Origin: Macrocystis pyrifera
Taxonomy: Eukaryota; Sar; Phaeophyceae; Laminariales; Laminariaceae
Assembly (NCBI GenBank): GCA_031763025.1
Contig: JASSKH010000043.1
Location: 1,694,501-1,758,500 of the forward strand
Reading direction: 5' to 3'
DNA length: 64,000 bases
A model generated the notes under the pieces. It did not search any database. It saw only the letters and a program-made list of their open reading frames with translations, and was not told the DNA's origin. Position numbers and translations under genes: made by a program. Positions 12,401-24,400 of the stretch are shown here, piece by piece. Numbering within the stretch: the stretch's first letter is position 1; the number at the start of each line of letters is the position of its first letter.

Positions 12401-15400
12401 GAAGTAGACTGAGAAGTAAAATTCATTTCTGGGTAGTACAGTAGTAATGAGGTTAACGAACACCTGACACGTTTTGCTTGCTGTCGTGTTTACCGTTCTT
12501 CTAAGTACTTTTGTCCTAAGCTTTTTCACTTGTTCGCACACCAGCAGTAACAGTTTAGTACTGTGGCCACAGCAGTGGTATACAGTATTGAAACAAAACT
12601 ATATTGTCAGTATTGCAGTGTTGAACTGTATATACATTTTGTTAGACCCACCTTGCTGCGTCACACTACTAATATATAAAATTCTAGACCCATCGTCACA
12701 TCCGATCAAGGTATAAACATACCACCACAAAATACGAGTTCTGGGCGAAACATCGTGCTCGTACGGCTGAAAACAGAGTTTCAGCCAGTAGAGTTCTCCA
12801 TGCTGTCGACAAATAAAATTCTGGGAATACTATTCAGAAGAGGCGGGAAAATGAAACAGGCCCACGCTTGCCCCTCCTGATCCCACCTGGATTTGGTTCC
12901 ACTCGGATGTGGTCCCATTTGACACCTTGAAGAAGTATAGTAACCCCTCCGCCGGAGCCACCGGAGGCCGTGAGGACGAAGTGCGACCAGTAAACCCTCG
13001 GAAATCGTCGAACGCTCAAACATCCGTTCTATACTAAACAAAAACGTCGCAACTCGGGAATTGAACCCAGCACTGCGCCCCTCTCAAAACCACAGAGCCT
13101 GGGATTCTCCCCGGTGCCCCAACGGCGCCTATTAATGTTGTGAAACAGTTGTCAGGTGTCCGACTCGTTGTATGGGAAAAAATAACGAAATGGCGAGCTG
13201 GAGTAAGGTTGGATAACGTAGTTGAGGAAGTATCAAAAATTGCAGGGGGTAGTCATTTAGAGGTGTCGCCCGCTGGGAAGTTTGGGAGGTACAAGGTAGA
13301 AGTACGAGACTTTAGAGAAAGAAGGGAAAGGCTGGTTCTAAAATAAGAGGTGGAGTCATAAAACCCCTTAGTGATCTACAGGGAATGAACGAGATCATAT
13401 GAATGAGCGCGTATTTGCACGGCTCAATGGACGTCGCGGAAACGCTGAGACTGCGATGTCGTGTAGATGACCTGGACCTGTCAGAAAAATAAAAGAGGTC
13501 TACCAATAACCCGGAGGAGGAGGAAGAAGATGTACCGATATGCCCGTGTGGCAAAGCAATAGAGAATAGACCTCACATAGAAGGAGAATGTGAATCATAC
13601 AACAAAAAGCGGGATGTGTTTGAAGCGGAGACGAGGGATATAGACGAAGGAGGCATGGATGACTTTGATACACTATTTAAAGATTGCAGCGGGAAAACGA
13701 TCACTATCCTAGGAGGTAGATGGTGGCACAGGCAGTCAAACAGAAGGGGGATAAAATTAGCCAAATGTGTGCACGTAATGTATGGGAATAACGGAATGAG
13801 CGCCAACATGTTGGTGTCTCTAGTAGGAGTAGGAACTGTATTTCGTCTCGAAAAAGGTGTGTGGTCCATGGTCAAATAGCTCAAACATACAACTAATATA
13901 TACGCCCCCCCCCCCACTTCCCCTGAGTGTACGGCGCGTCGGCAAGTAATGCTCAGCCATTCGAGAGCAAACGAATGCAGAGGGAATAACCGGCTCAATC
14001 ATGCTCATGCACTGTAACATATGCAGGCCTGTAATCATAAACGGGTATGACCGATCCGCTTGAAGTTGAAAATAGGTGAGCTTACTAAAGCATCAAGCAG
14101 AAAACACGCTTCACGAAGAACTCGTAGGGCTATATAACACAAAATATTGTTTCATTTACATGCTGAAGGGATATGACCCAGCCCTTGTACGGCTGGTTCG
14201 AACTACTGTGCTTAGGTCTTAGCAGTGTTGCCTTGCCTGCAATATTCGTGTGTCATAAAAATGATATCTGTTGTCTATTTGTTTGGCTGATCGCCTACTA
14301 ACGTTCTAGAGTTATTACTATTTCCATTTCGGCGATTTTTCACAATCCAGCCACGATGTGTGCTAGTCAACCGAGGTTCACTTTACGTTAGCTTCAGATA
14401 CTAGCGTGCTCAGGCCAACGTGCGATCAGCGTGCCGGTGTGTGTGAGAAGAGTTAGAGTAGCAGGCGTGTGTTTTTAGTCTCGTGTATGTTAGCCTGTCC
14501 TTGCTCTCCAAATGTAACGGGTGTGCCTGCTTTGGTTAATTGTCCTAGGGTGTCACCTGTACACGTCGTGTATGGGACTATTGCATGTCCGTGATGAAGC
14601 ACTGATTCAATCGCTTCAATCGCATTTCATTGTTTCGTTCCCTCAGGACGGAACAGTTGGGTACGACTATGCGTCGGATGTCGACATGGCAGACGATGGG
14701 TCAGTCGTGATGGTAGGCAAATCCAATGGGGACTTCATGGACGTCGACGCTGGGACGTCGGGTTACTCAACTTTAGTTTCAGTTTCTGACGGATACAACT
14801 TTGTTGCGGTTAAGCTCGACTCTGAAGGGACCGAGGTGTGGAGGTGGCAGGTGAGGTCATCGAGTTGGATCATTGGTACCATGATTACGCCAGTCTAACT
14901 GTACAAGCGCCCACACCTGTGCTGGCTGCTGGTTGTGTTTCGTCTCCCTGATTCGGGGATATATAAATAGGTACATCAGACATACGCATGATACAACAGT
15001 ATACGTGCAGGTTTATAAAAAAAACATGCATTGCACAACGTATCACGCCAAACCGTTACCACATTTGACGCGGTTCCCTAAATCCGAGACTCGTGTATAC
15101 AGTAGGTTTCGGCAAACTCAGCTGAGCGGGGGATGATCAGTCTGTGGCGGTTAGGCTTTTAGTTGTTATTGTTGAATAACAGCAATGTCTGCACCAGGTT
15201 TGGACAGACCAAGGGAGATATGACAGGATGACAGGCTCGGGCGTTTGTAAATATGTACACTAAAACGCTTCTAACCTCCGCGTGATTATGTGTGCAGCGT
15301 GCAGGCTGCTCGTGTTTTCTGACTGCTCGTACCGAACAGGCACCACAGTCGATACGCCGCGCATTGACTACTTTCATCGAAACCGTATACCAGATTTTTC

Positions 15401-18400
15401 TCAATTGCAGACCCCCTCTACTTACCTAACAATTGGGCCTGTTAAACCGCTGGGGCGTGCAGTACATACATATCTTGATCGGGTTATTGGTGAGGCTACA
15501 GCTCTCCACGGTAGGACAAGCGATGACCGCCACGCACCCCTCATACCTTGGGATGGCTCAAACTTCGTTGGGCCTCATCGTGGCTGGGCTCAACCTACAA
15601 TACTGGTACAGTCGCCCGTACACTAACAATGTTGTTTATTGTATATGCACGACTTCTACTGGTACATTCCTAGTCTACGTGAGTCCAACGTCACTTGTGC
15701 GGCCTTTGTCGACGATTTCGTTGCTGCTTGGTGACCATTCGATTTATTAGGACGGGCCGACGGGCGAGTCCAACAACTTGTATTCAGTGTCCATGACAGA
15801 GGATGGGTCTTTCGTCGTGGCGGGTCGGTGCGAAGGAGACTGGAGCGGGATATCCAGCGGGGAACTGGACTTTGCCGCTGTCAAGCTAGATGCTGACGGC
15901 AACGAGCTTTGGAGGTGGCAGGTACGGAGATGCTGACTGCATATTTGAGCTAATGGTGGGTGGAGTCAATGGTGATACAGAGCACATACCAACCAATCGA
16001 CACGCAAACAATGGTTGTAGCAGGCTTGACTCTTTCAGATCGATTCAAAAAACACATATTTGTCAAGAACCCTTGAAAATTGCTATGTAATGGAATACCT
16101 TGACATTTTTGTTTTTCGACGTCGTCATCTCTCTTCGTTTGCAAACACGTGAAAACTGCTTTTGACAACAAGCTCATTCGAGCATATCGGCCACGATATT
16201 TTCCGTTACGAATGCGGCCTGGAGCGGCTACTTGGATGTCACATTTTCCCATCGTAGCGATCATAGTTATTTGCGGATACGAATGGCATTGCCCACATTT
16301 TGGTGACTGCAAATTGGTGGCTCTAGCGGCGAAACTGTGTCCCGCCCAATCTCAAGCCTGTAAAAAGGTCTAGAGTAGGCAGGCATTTCCGTACTAAGAA
16401 ACCCTTTCATTTTTCTTGTTCTGTCCAGACGAACCCCTTGCAGGTTGTCCAGGGCATGTTTACACAACCGTTTTGAACCAACTCTTCGCATTCTCGACTG
16501 GGTAGGGGCAATGACTGTATGTAGGTAGGTGCCAAGAGGTCGACTCCCAACAGTATGAAAAGCACGGAAGCCTATCGCCATTAAAGCAAACCACGAATTC
16601 CTCAGCGGCACGGCGACCGTGGCAAACGCCAGACGATTAGCAACGAAATACATCGCACGCGCTAGTACGTGCCCATTAGCTTATGCAGGCACAGGCTTTG
16701 ATACCATACGTTGCGTTCGGCTCTCGGAATTATGCTGGTAACAATGCGACTGTTACAAACGAATAGTGCATAACAAACAGCCATCCATCCATGAAGACAG
16801 AAAGACAAATAGACGAACGTAGAGACACACAAAAAGACCGACAAGCGCAATATAGATTATATCACCCATGAAAGCCTGCGTGCACCCCGCTAGCAAAGGT
16901 CGCCTTAGCATGTAGGCAAAAAGATCCACGGTCGCTCCGGTCCCGCGCCCCGCAGAGTCCAATTTTCACTTTGTCTGCTGTATGCCTGTCTGCTTCGTCC
17001 CATCTGCCTGAAACAGCGACGAATTTTACTTATCACCGGTTGCAAAAGCTATAAATGAACGATTGTACAACCCGGGGTCGACGGAAACATGCAGACAGAG
17101 GCTCATTCGAGAGACATGCTCCATCAAAACCATTCTCGAGTTTGTCGCGGCGCCCGTGTTGCCCGGTTATTAGCGGGGGGGTTTGCTGCGCCGGTCCAGG
17201 CCGACCTAGACGTGGTTGCGATGTCCTCTTAAGCACAATGCAGGTTAATTTTGTTGCTAGTCCCGAGTTTTCTCAATACAGTACAGATACGTGATAATGC
17301 GATTGGCACCCCTCACCCGTCCATCAGCGTCAGCGGCGGCCGACGTCAGCTGTGACCCACACCGGCGACAACGAAATCGGGTCGACGGACCCCCACCATG
17401 CCCACGGATGTCTGGTCTTTAAAGACACATTATAATGATTCTGGAAGCCATGGATTATCCGCATATAGCTTATCAAAACAAGATCTCGTGGTGACAGGTT
17501 CAACAAAAACCCGTTTTTTTTTGTTTCTCCAAGAGGCCGAGTAGCACAAACCAACGATGATTGCTCGGACCACGTAAGACCGATAGGAACAGTGGGGGGA
17601 CGGGCATGCAGGTAAAGTTTTTTACCCTCGCCCCTCCAACGTGTGGCGTCCTGTATGGCGTTTGACATTCAGACGCATCGAGTTTGCCAACATGTGCAGA
17701 GGGTACAAAAATGACAGTACACCCTCCCTGCAGCTATTGCTGGAGGCTTTGAAAAAAGGGGCCGACACTGTTTAGTCGTGAGAGTTCGTCTTAGTTAAAA
17801 TGGTGGAACCTGGACATCAGTTCTTTGCGTTGGGGCGTCGTTACGAGGTGTTTAGCTTTGAAGGGGAGACAGCTACCCAACCGATGTTGACCAACTTGTC
17901 GAGTACACACGCGGACGAGCTAGTATTTGCGCGTGGTACCTATTCCGTCGCAAGCGCTCTTGAATTTGTCGCGTTCACCTCGCTGCTGCGCTTCCAGAGG
18001 CCATGCTACGCTTGAAATTGTTTCTCTGGCGGGATCTCGTCAACATGGGATATTTTCCTCGCTCGTACTGATGAAAGGTTTCTACCAGAAATACCGGGGA
18101 CCAGGGTATGACTAGAAAAAACAAACATCGAGCGACAAATTTTTATAGGGACGGTCTCGTCCCATATTACCTGTATGCTACAGCAGTAAACACACTCGGG
18201 AATTATCCGAACAAATTATATCTATGTCTGTATTTAGTTGTAGATCCCGCCTCCCCTACATCTTGAGGTAACAATTCAACTCGGTCTAAAAACAAATGTG
18301 GGCGTCGCAGGTATCGATTTTTTTCCGGTTTAAACCGTCTGTTGCGCGAGAAAATAAAGGTGCAGGCAATGTGAGTTATGTCGCTGCTGGTGCCGGTGCT

Positions 18401-21400
18401 GGTTCTGGTGCCCAGCAGAGACGTGGCGCTCTGACACTGCGGAGGTACTAGGTGTGGGAGTTCATAGTCCTACCCCTAGACTTATCCCCGTTTCGACTGC
18501 TCACCCAGCGCTATTTGTGTATTTATAACTGTCAAGATGCGTTTGGTAGGGCTCCTACCATTGTGTACAGGAGGTTTGCTTGGGAAAAACTCTAACGAAC
18601 AATATAGGAATGTTCGCTACGACAGGCACAACCATACCTAATACTCCGGCAAGGTTTGGTACGAGGTCTATACCTGGGCCCGAAACTGCCAGAGTTTCTA
18701 AATCAATTTACTTGTTCTGGTACCACGGATGTCGGCAATTTATCTACCGCGATACCTTTGGTGCTTGGATTTGTTCGGTACGGTCTCGGTCCTAGCCATC
18801 GCTCACGACACTCCAGTAATTGTCACGACCTCAAAACCGGTACCCGACACTTTGGTATGTTCGGTGCGCCCGCTGAGAGTGCCCTCACTACCGCGAAACG
18901 TTATAAACAATACCCTTGTGAAATTGCCGACCGTACCACTATTTTCCATGTATTACAAACGCACCCTCACGTCCTACAAGTTCGTCCTTTGTTCGGATAC
19001 TTTTCTACCTTTTAACTCTGAAAGGCAAACTATATTTCTCATAGGTGTACAGAGCGGGAGCCACGGTCGTGCTGTTCTTAACGGGGGACAAATTATATGC
19101 ATAACTATGCTCAAGTCACAATGTCCGTTTGCGTTTTCAAACGCTTACAGACACTAACCTTTGACGGGCAGTTTGATCTTTGTTTAAATCACACTAATAA
19201 TCGGGACACCTTTGTGATTATGGTCTTTGGTTGTGCCGCCGAACTCCACAGAGCGGAACTTCGGATATGATTCGTTGTATACCTCCGCCGCACGCGCCGA
19301 CGGGACTGTCGTGCTCGGCGGATATACCGAAGGTGCTTGGAGCGGCTCAGTCCAGGGCGGAGTTGATTTCGCTATCGTGGCGCTGGACGCCGAGGGGGAA
19401 GAGATCTGGCGCTGGCAGGTGACATGCATAGCATAGACAATGGGCAAGTCCCGCAGACAATGGACAAGTCCCACAACCGAAAATGATATAGCACACTTTC
19501 CTCGCTCAAATAGCTCTGTAACTCACCCAAGATAAGGCGTGAAGATAATTTTCACTCGGCACTCGATGAGTCATCACAACGGCAACGAATCCACTAAAAT
19601 CCGAGAAACGAAACGCCACCTTGTCTGTTCGTCTGTGCCCTCGTGGTCTCGCGATCCAGAGCGTTGCAGATCCGCTGTATCACACAAACAGAGCGAGGAA
19701 GAGAGACTACTAGGGGATGTCCGCGATCATGCTGCGGCCATTCGGTTTAGTTGTGCTCGGGGCATTTTTGCCGAACAATTCGAGGTCGTCCGGAGTCATT
19801 AAGTCGATGGTATCCTCCCTGTTGTAAATCCAAGCATCAGTTTCGGCTTTTCCTGCCCGATTACAGAGAACAGATGTAACGACACGAGTGCCTGGTGATG
19901 ATTTGTAGGTGAACCAGAGCAAAGGTTTCCATTATGCGTCATGTGTTGGTCGCCTCCTGGTGTGCTCCCTCTATGTCCAGGAGCATCCTGCACAAAACTT
20001 TGTGCAGGACGTGTGTCGACAATTTCAGCAATGCACGTCAACAATAGCCAAGCCAGCCACAAGCCTGACCCCAATCCTAACCCTAACCTAACCCGAACCC
20101 GAACCCCAACCGGTTGGCCGGCTCGAGGTCGGCAGCGGCAGTCACGAGGCTCCTCCGCGTGCTTTGGTGTCGTTTTTCCTAACAATCGCCGGGCAGCCGA
20201 AATACCTTCCTTGGTCAATGAGACCCGCATCCTGCCCAAAGATTTGTGCAGGACGTTCCTTCGCACACTTCGAGTGCTCTTCTTTCTGGTTTGCATACCT
20301 TCGGTAGGCGTTTTCCCATCGAAGGTGGACCGCTTAGTTCACCTCTACAGGGTTGCCTCGTATTCAGTAGGTATTTGCACACGGAAGACGGGCTTGTTCC
20401 ACCTCCTGTTTAGGGGTTCTATTACGTTTAGTAGGCGTTGTATTTACGAATAAACCGTTAGAGTCCACCCCTTGACGCGTGCGATAATTTGATAGTCGGT
20501 TTTACACCGGGGATAAACCGTTTTGGTGTCCTCCGTTCTAGGATTTCTTATTTGTTCGGCAAGTAACTGTTTTTCGTCCAGGAATGGACCGTTTGGACCA
20601 CTTATGTTGGCGACTTCAAATGTTTAGATAAACGCAGAGTCAGCGATGCCTATGATCGCGCCCGATGGTTGGGAGTTAATTTTGTTCACCTTGCATTTCT
20701 TCAGCGGGGATGGGCCGCGTATGTTCCATCGGGGGGGATTAAATCTGTTCCGGTGGGCGATTGTTGCGTACGTGACCCTTGTTGGGGTTTCGGATGTCGG
20801 GTATACGTTTCGAGTACCCGGGGATGACGGATTCGCCCCGGTCTCAGGGATGAATGGTGTAGCTCCCATGTGTCAATCAACGGAGTAGTATACGTTTCAT
20901 TAAGCAGGAACAAAATTATTAGAGCAGCAGAAATTGTTTCTGTAGTGGATGCGGTAAGACTACAGCAGAACGTTTAGTGGTAGTATCGTACTAGTACTGG
21001 TAATAGTAGCGGTAATAGTGGTGGTAGTTGCAGCAGCAGCAGTAGTAGTGGTAGTGATAGTAGTAGCAGTAGAAGTTGTAGCAGTAGTAGTAGCAGTAGT
21101 AGTATTTAGAGTCCAAGTCATCTAAAATGGTAGTGGTGGCAGCGGCAGTGATTCACCGTCACGCAGCACATGTGTAATATATTTGCCGACCTTGTTATAT
21201 ATCGTACATACTACCACTATTACTACGGACAGACGTTTTTGTGGAACCTCGAATATTTTAATTTCTACATCAGTGGTCGTAAAACTTCGGTTCACAGTCA
21301 TAAATTTCATCACACAATCGCAAAGTAATGTACTCTACCCTGCGACATCACACTTGTACTCAACCGCTACCGTCAACACCCCGAGAGTCCACAGGAATGG

Positions 21401-24400
21401 GGAAATCATGTCGACTGTATGTATGCCCCATGATCGGAGTCGTGGTCGCATCGGTTGTAAAATACAACCGCATTTGGAAACCCAACAAGAACACGCTTTG
21501 TTTGGTTGAGTATCACGGTCTCGGGGAAACCGTCAGGCACACAAGTTGACTCTTACACTCTCGGGGACAATGGCAAATCCAATTTATGAAGGGCTTGCTT
21601 TGTGGTGAGCTTGCGTCTGGTTGGCAATTTTGGTTGTAAGCACTTGAGCCTTGTATGGTATCACCGTCTTGGTGTTCTGAATGATGTGGAACACATCTTT
21701 TGCAAGGCCTTCCAGTGACTGGCAATACCATGTAATTTCGTTAGTGGACCCAGTCCACGTACCCATCTACCCGTCTTGCGTTCATCCCTGCTGCGGCAAC
21801 TCGATATGCTATAACGTCAACACAGCCAAACACATCTTTACCGTACCTAACCCGTTCAAATCAACCCCAACGTAAATGAGAACAAACATATAAGATCATA
21901 TTCGGCAAGGTTGCAAAACCTTCAATGGTGCTGTTATTACGCGAATCGCGGCAAGAGCTTCGACCGCGCACTCAATATGTGTGCTGTTTAAGTAGCGAGA
22001 GAGTCCCGCGGGACAGCAGCTGAAGTGTTCTCGAAGACACGAGATTGGTCTGCCCAACGCCACAAATAACATGGTTGGTCCATATCTATTTGACGTTTAC
22101 TTTGTGGTCTGTGAACTTCGCAGGATGGTTCCGCGGCTGTGGGCGACATGTCTGGAAACGATTACGTACATGATATGTCTGCAGATTCCGATGGAAGGGT
22201 CATTTTCGCTGGGAAAACATATGGATCATATGCTGCGACAAACCTCGGAAGTGGTGATTATGTGGCTGTCATGCTCAACACCAGCGCTTTGGATACGCCT
22301 GCTTTGACGACGCCGTTATTATCGCCTACCCCCACGCCAGCTCCTCCATCAGCTGCCACGCCAATTACACCACCTGGCACCACACAAGGAACCTCGAACG
22401 TTGCGCCCATCGCGGCGGGGGGTAGCGTCTGCGGTTGCTGGCGCTGCTCTAATCGCGCTGGGGCTTTTCCTACTAAAGCGAAAACGCGACAAGAAAAACA
22501 TCTCGGCCCGGCAAGTCCATCCTCCGGTGGTCGCGGTCCACAGAGAGAATCGTCCTCCTGTACACCAACACAACCCCGCGGCCCCACCGCCCCTGTACCG
22601 GCGCACGGTCACCTCATCTCACCAACATCCCGCGCCCCCTCCGCCCCCATACCAGCACGCGACGGCGGCACGCCAGCAACACTTTCCACGGCCAGCTCCC
22701 CCGTACCTGCGCACGACGGCATCGGCGGGGGTCGAGGCGGCATCGGGGACTGACATCAATGGCGAGGGTAGACATGTCATATCAGCACATCCTGCAGCAG
22801 TTGCCGTGAAGCACGCGGGCAACGCAACCGCACAATTCGGTAAGGATATCAGTGGTGGTGGCAGTGGTGATGCCCTGGGTGGTTCTTACCTACCGGAAGG
22901 ATATACTGAACCTTCTGCGAGTGTTGACAAGTCAGGTGGTCGTACTGGTGTTGCACAAGATGGTGCTGGTGGTGGTTTGGTGGATCATACCTTGATTGTT
23001 ACAACCTCCACCGTCAACATGTCGACGGGCGAACGGAAGACGTTTACCCCGGCTTACGGCGGCATCGGCGTGGCGGGTGCGGCCGTGGTTACCGACGAAC
23101 CCACGCCAACATTGGACGAAATCAGAGCTTCGTCGTCCACCGACGACCGAAGATCGTCCGGCGGCCCCGGGCTTGGACGGGCAGTGGGAGAGGCAGCGCT
23201 TGAGCTGGCGCGCAGCTGCCTTATTCCCGGCGTTAGCGAGGCAGCATCAACGGTGTCTATTCTTGTTGACCTGATAACTGGTAACCAGGACACTATCAAC
23301 GGTACTGAGCCGAGCCTCAGGCGGTGCCGTTCGATCGTGTTGATGCTCCAGAAGGCGGCAAAGGTCCTGGGTAAGGTGAGTCAGCAGTATACGGAGCGCG
23401 CTGTTGCATCATCTGCGCGCTTGTACCGAGTGTGCTGTTTGCATACATATAGCTATATTCCTTTTCCACGGTCGACGCGATCGCCTCGTGACGATCCTAC
23501 GCCGTTTCGCGGCCGGCATACTCCGCGCTCCGTGTCTATTGTTAGTATTATAACTATAGACGCTTGTAGGTCGCCAAAGCAAGTTCTGTTTTAGCAGAGA
23601 TACATCATTCGCGTAGTACGGGGGACCATAGTAAATGCGGCCCACGGGACACACAACAACCTAGACATTTCCCTATTTTTCCTGACAGTTTGGCCCTATT
23701 TGCTATGATCCCCCGCAATAGTGTTTTTGAATCGAGCAATCCTCTATACCCCCACCTCGAATTCATCCGTCAGTGGAAGTGCGCCCTCCGCCGGATCAAG
23801 AACCCTTACGGGTTTTCATAGGTACATACTAAACGTTATATAAGGAATGCCTTCGCACATATGGTGCCTTGTTCTGCGAGCTCTTCGCACGATAACGTCA
23901 ATATCTCAGCCGAAATCGAACCTCGAAGATGCTTGCTAGTGGGTCCGACCAACCTCTCTTTGCGCCAGCCCTAGAACTTGTTTCGTGAATGAAAGTATGT
24001 AACCAACCGGTTGTTTGCTCACTTGAGAGAGTGAACTGGTCATCACATATTAATCCAAAAAACGGAATACCATTACCGCGGGACGAGCCATGCTTGTATA
24101 TGTACGGTACATTTTGATGCAACCATGTTGCGCAGTTCCCCGTTTGAATGCCGCAAAACAGGCAAGGTGGCAGTAATAGATGAAACTCCCGCACCGTGAC
24201 GTGACGGCTACGAGGGTATGCACGTGAGTCTCGTTGGTGCTCCCATACAAGTGACACATGACACTTTCTTGCACGCAAAGCGGGGAGTGATCACCATCTT
24301 GACCATGATGTTCCCATTTTTGCCTTTGCGAGATTGACAAGAGCTGCATACCACAGGTCCGACCGGGACAATGTGCTTGTAAGAGATGTGCCAAGAATAT

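Larger units (their letters stand above)
8350..14646 (+). other. Gene A intron 4, enlarged by repeats
   Basis: GT-AG, phase 0, 6297 bases against 3694 in gene B. It holds the 9511-9800 duplication, an AAC run at 10380-10440, a tRNA-like unit at 13046-13132 and a LINE fragment at 13140-13900. About 10.9-13.0 kb shows nothing I recognise. Confidence 0.7.
19419..22123 (+). other. Gene A intron 7
   Basis: GT-AG, phase 0, 2705 bases. It contains two small palindromes flanking a telomere-like tract (19987-20252) and a GTA/GCA-rich microsatellite. The remainder holds short open frames on both strands without recognisable domains. Confidence 0.65.

Noticed and set aside
13046-13132. A functional tRNA gene
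   Set aside because: A and B boxes and a terminator are present, but the acceptor, D and anticodon stems do not fold acceptably.
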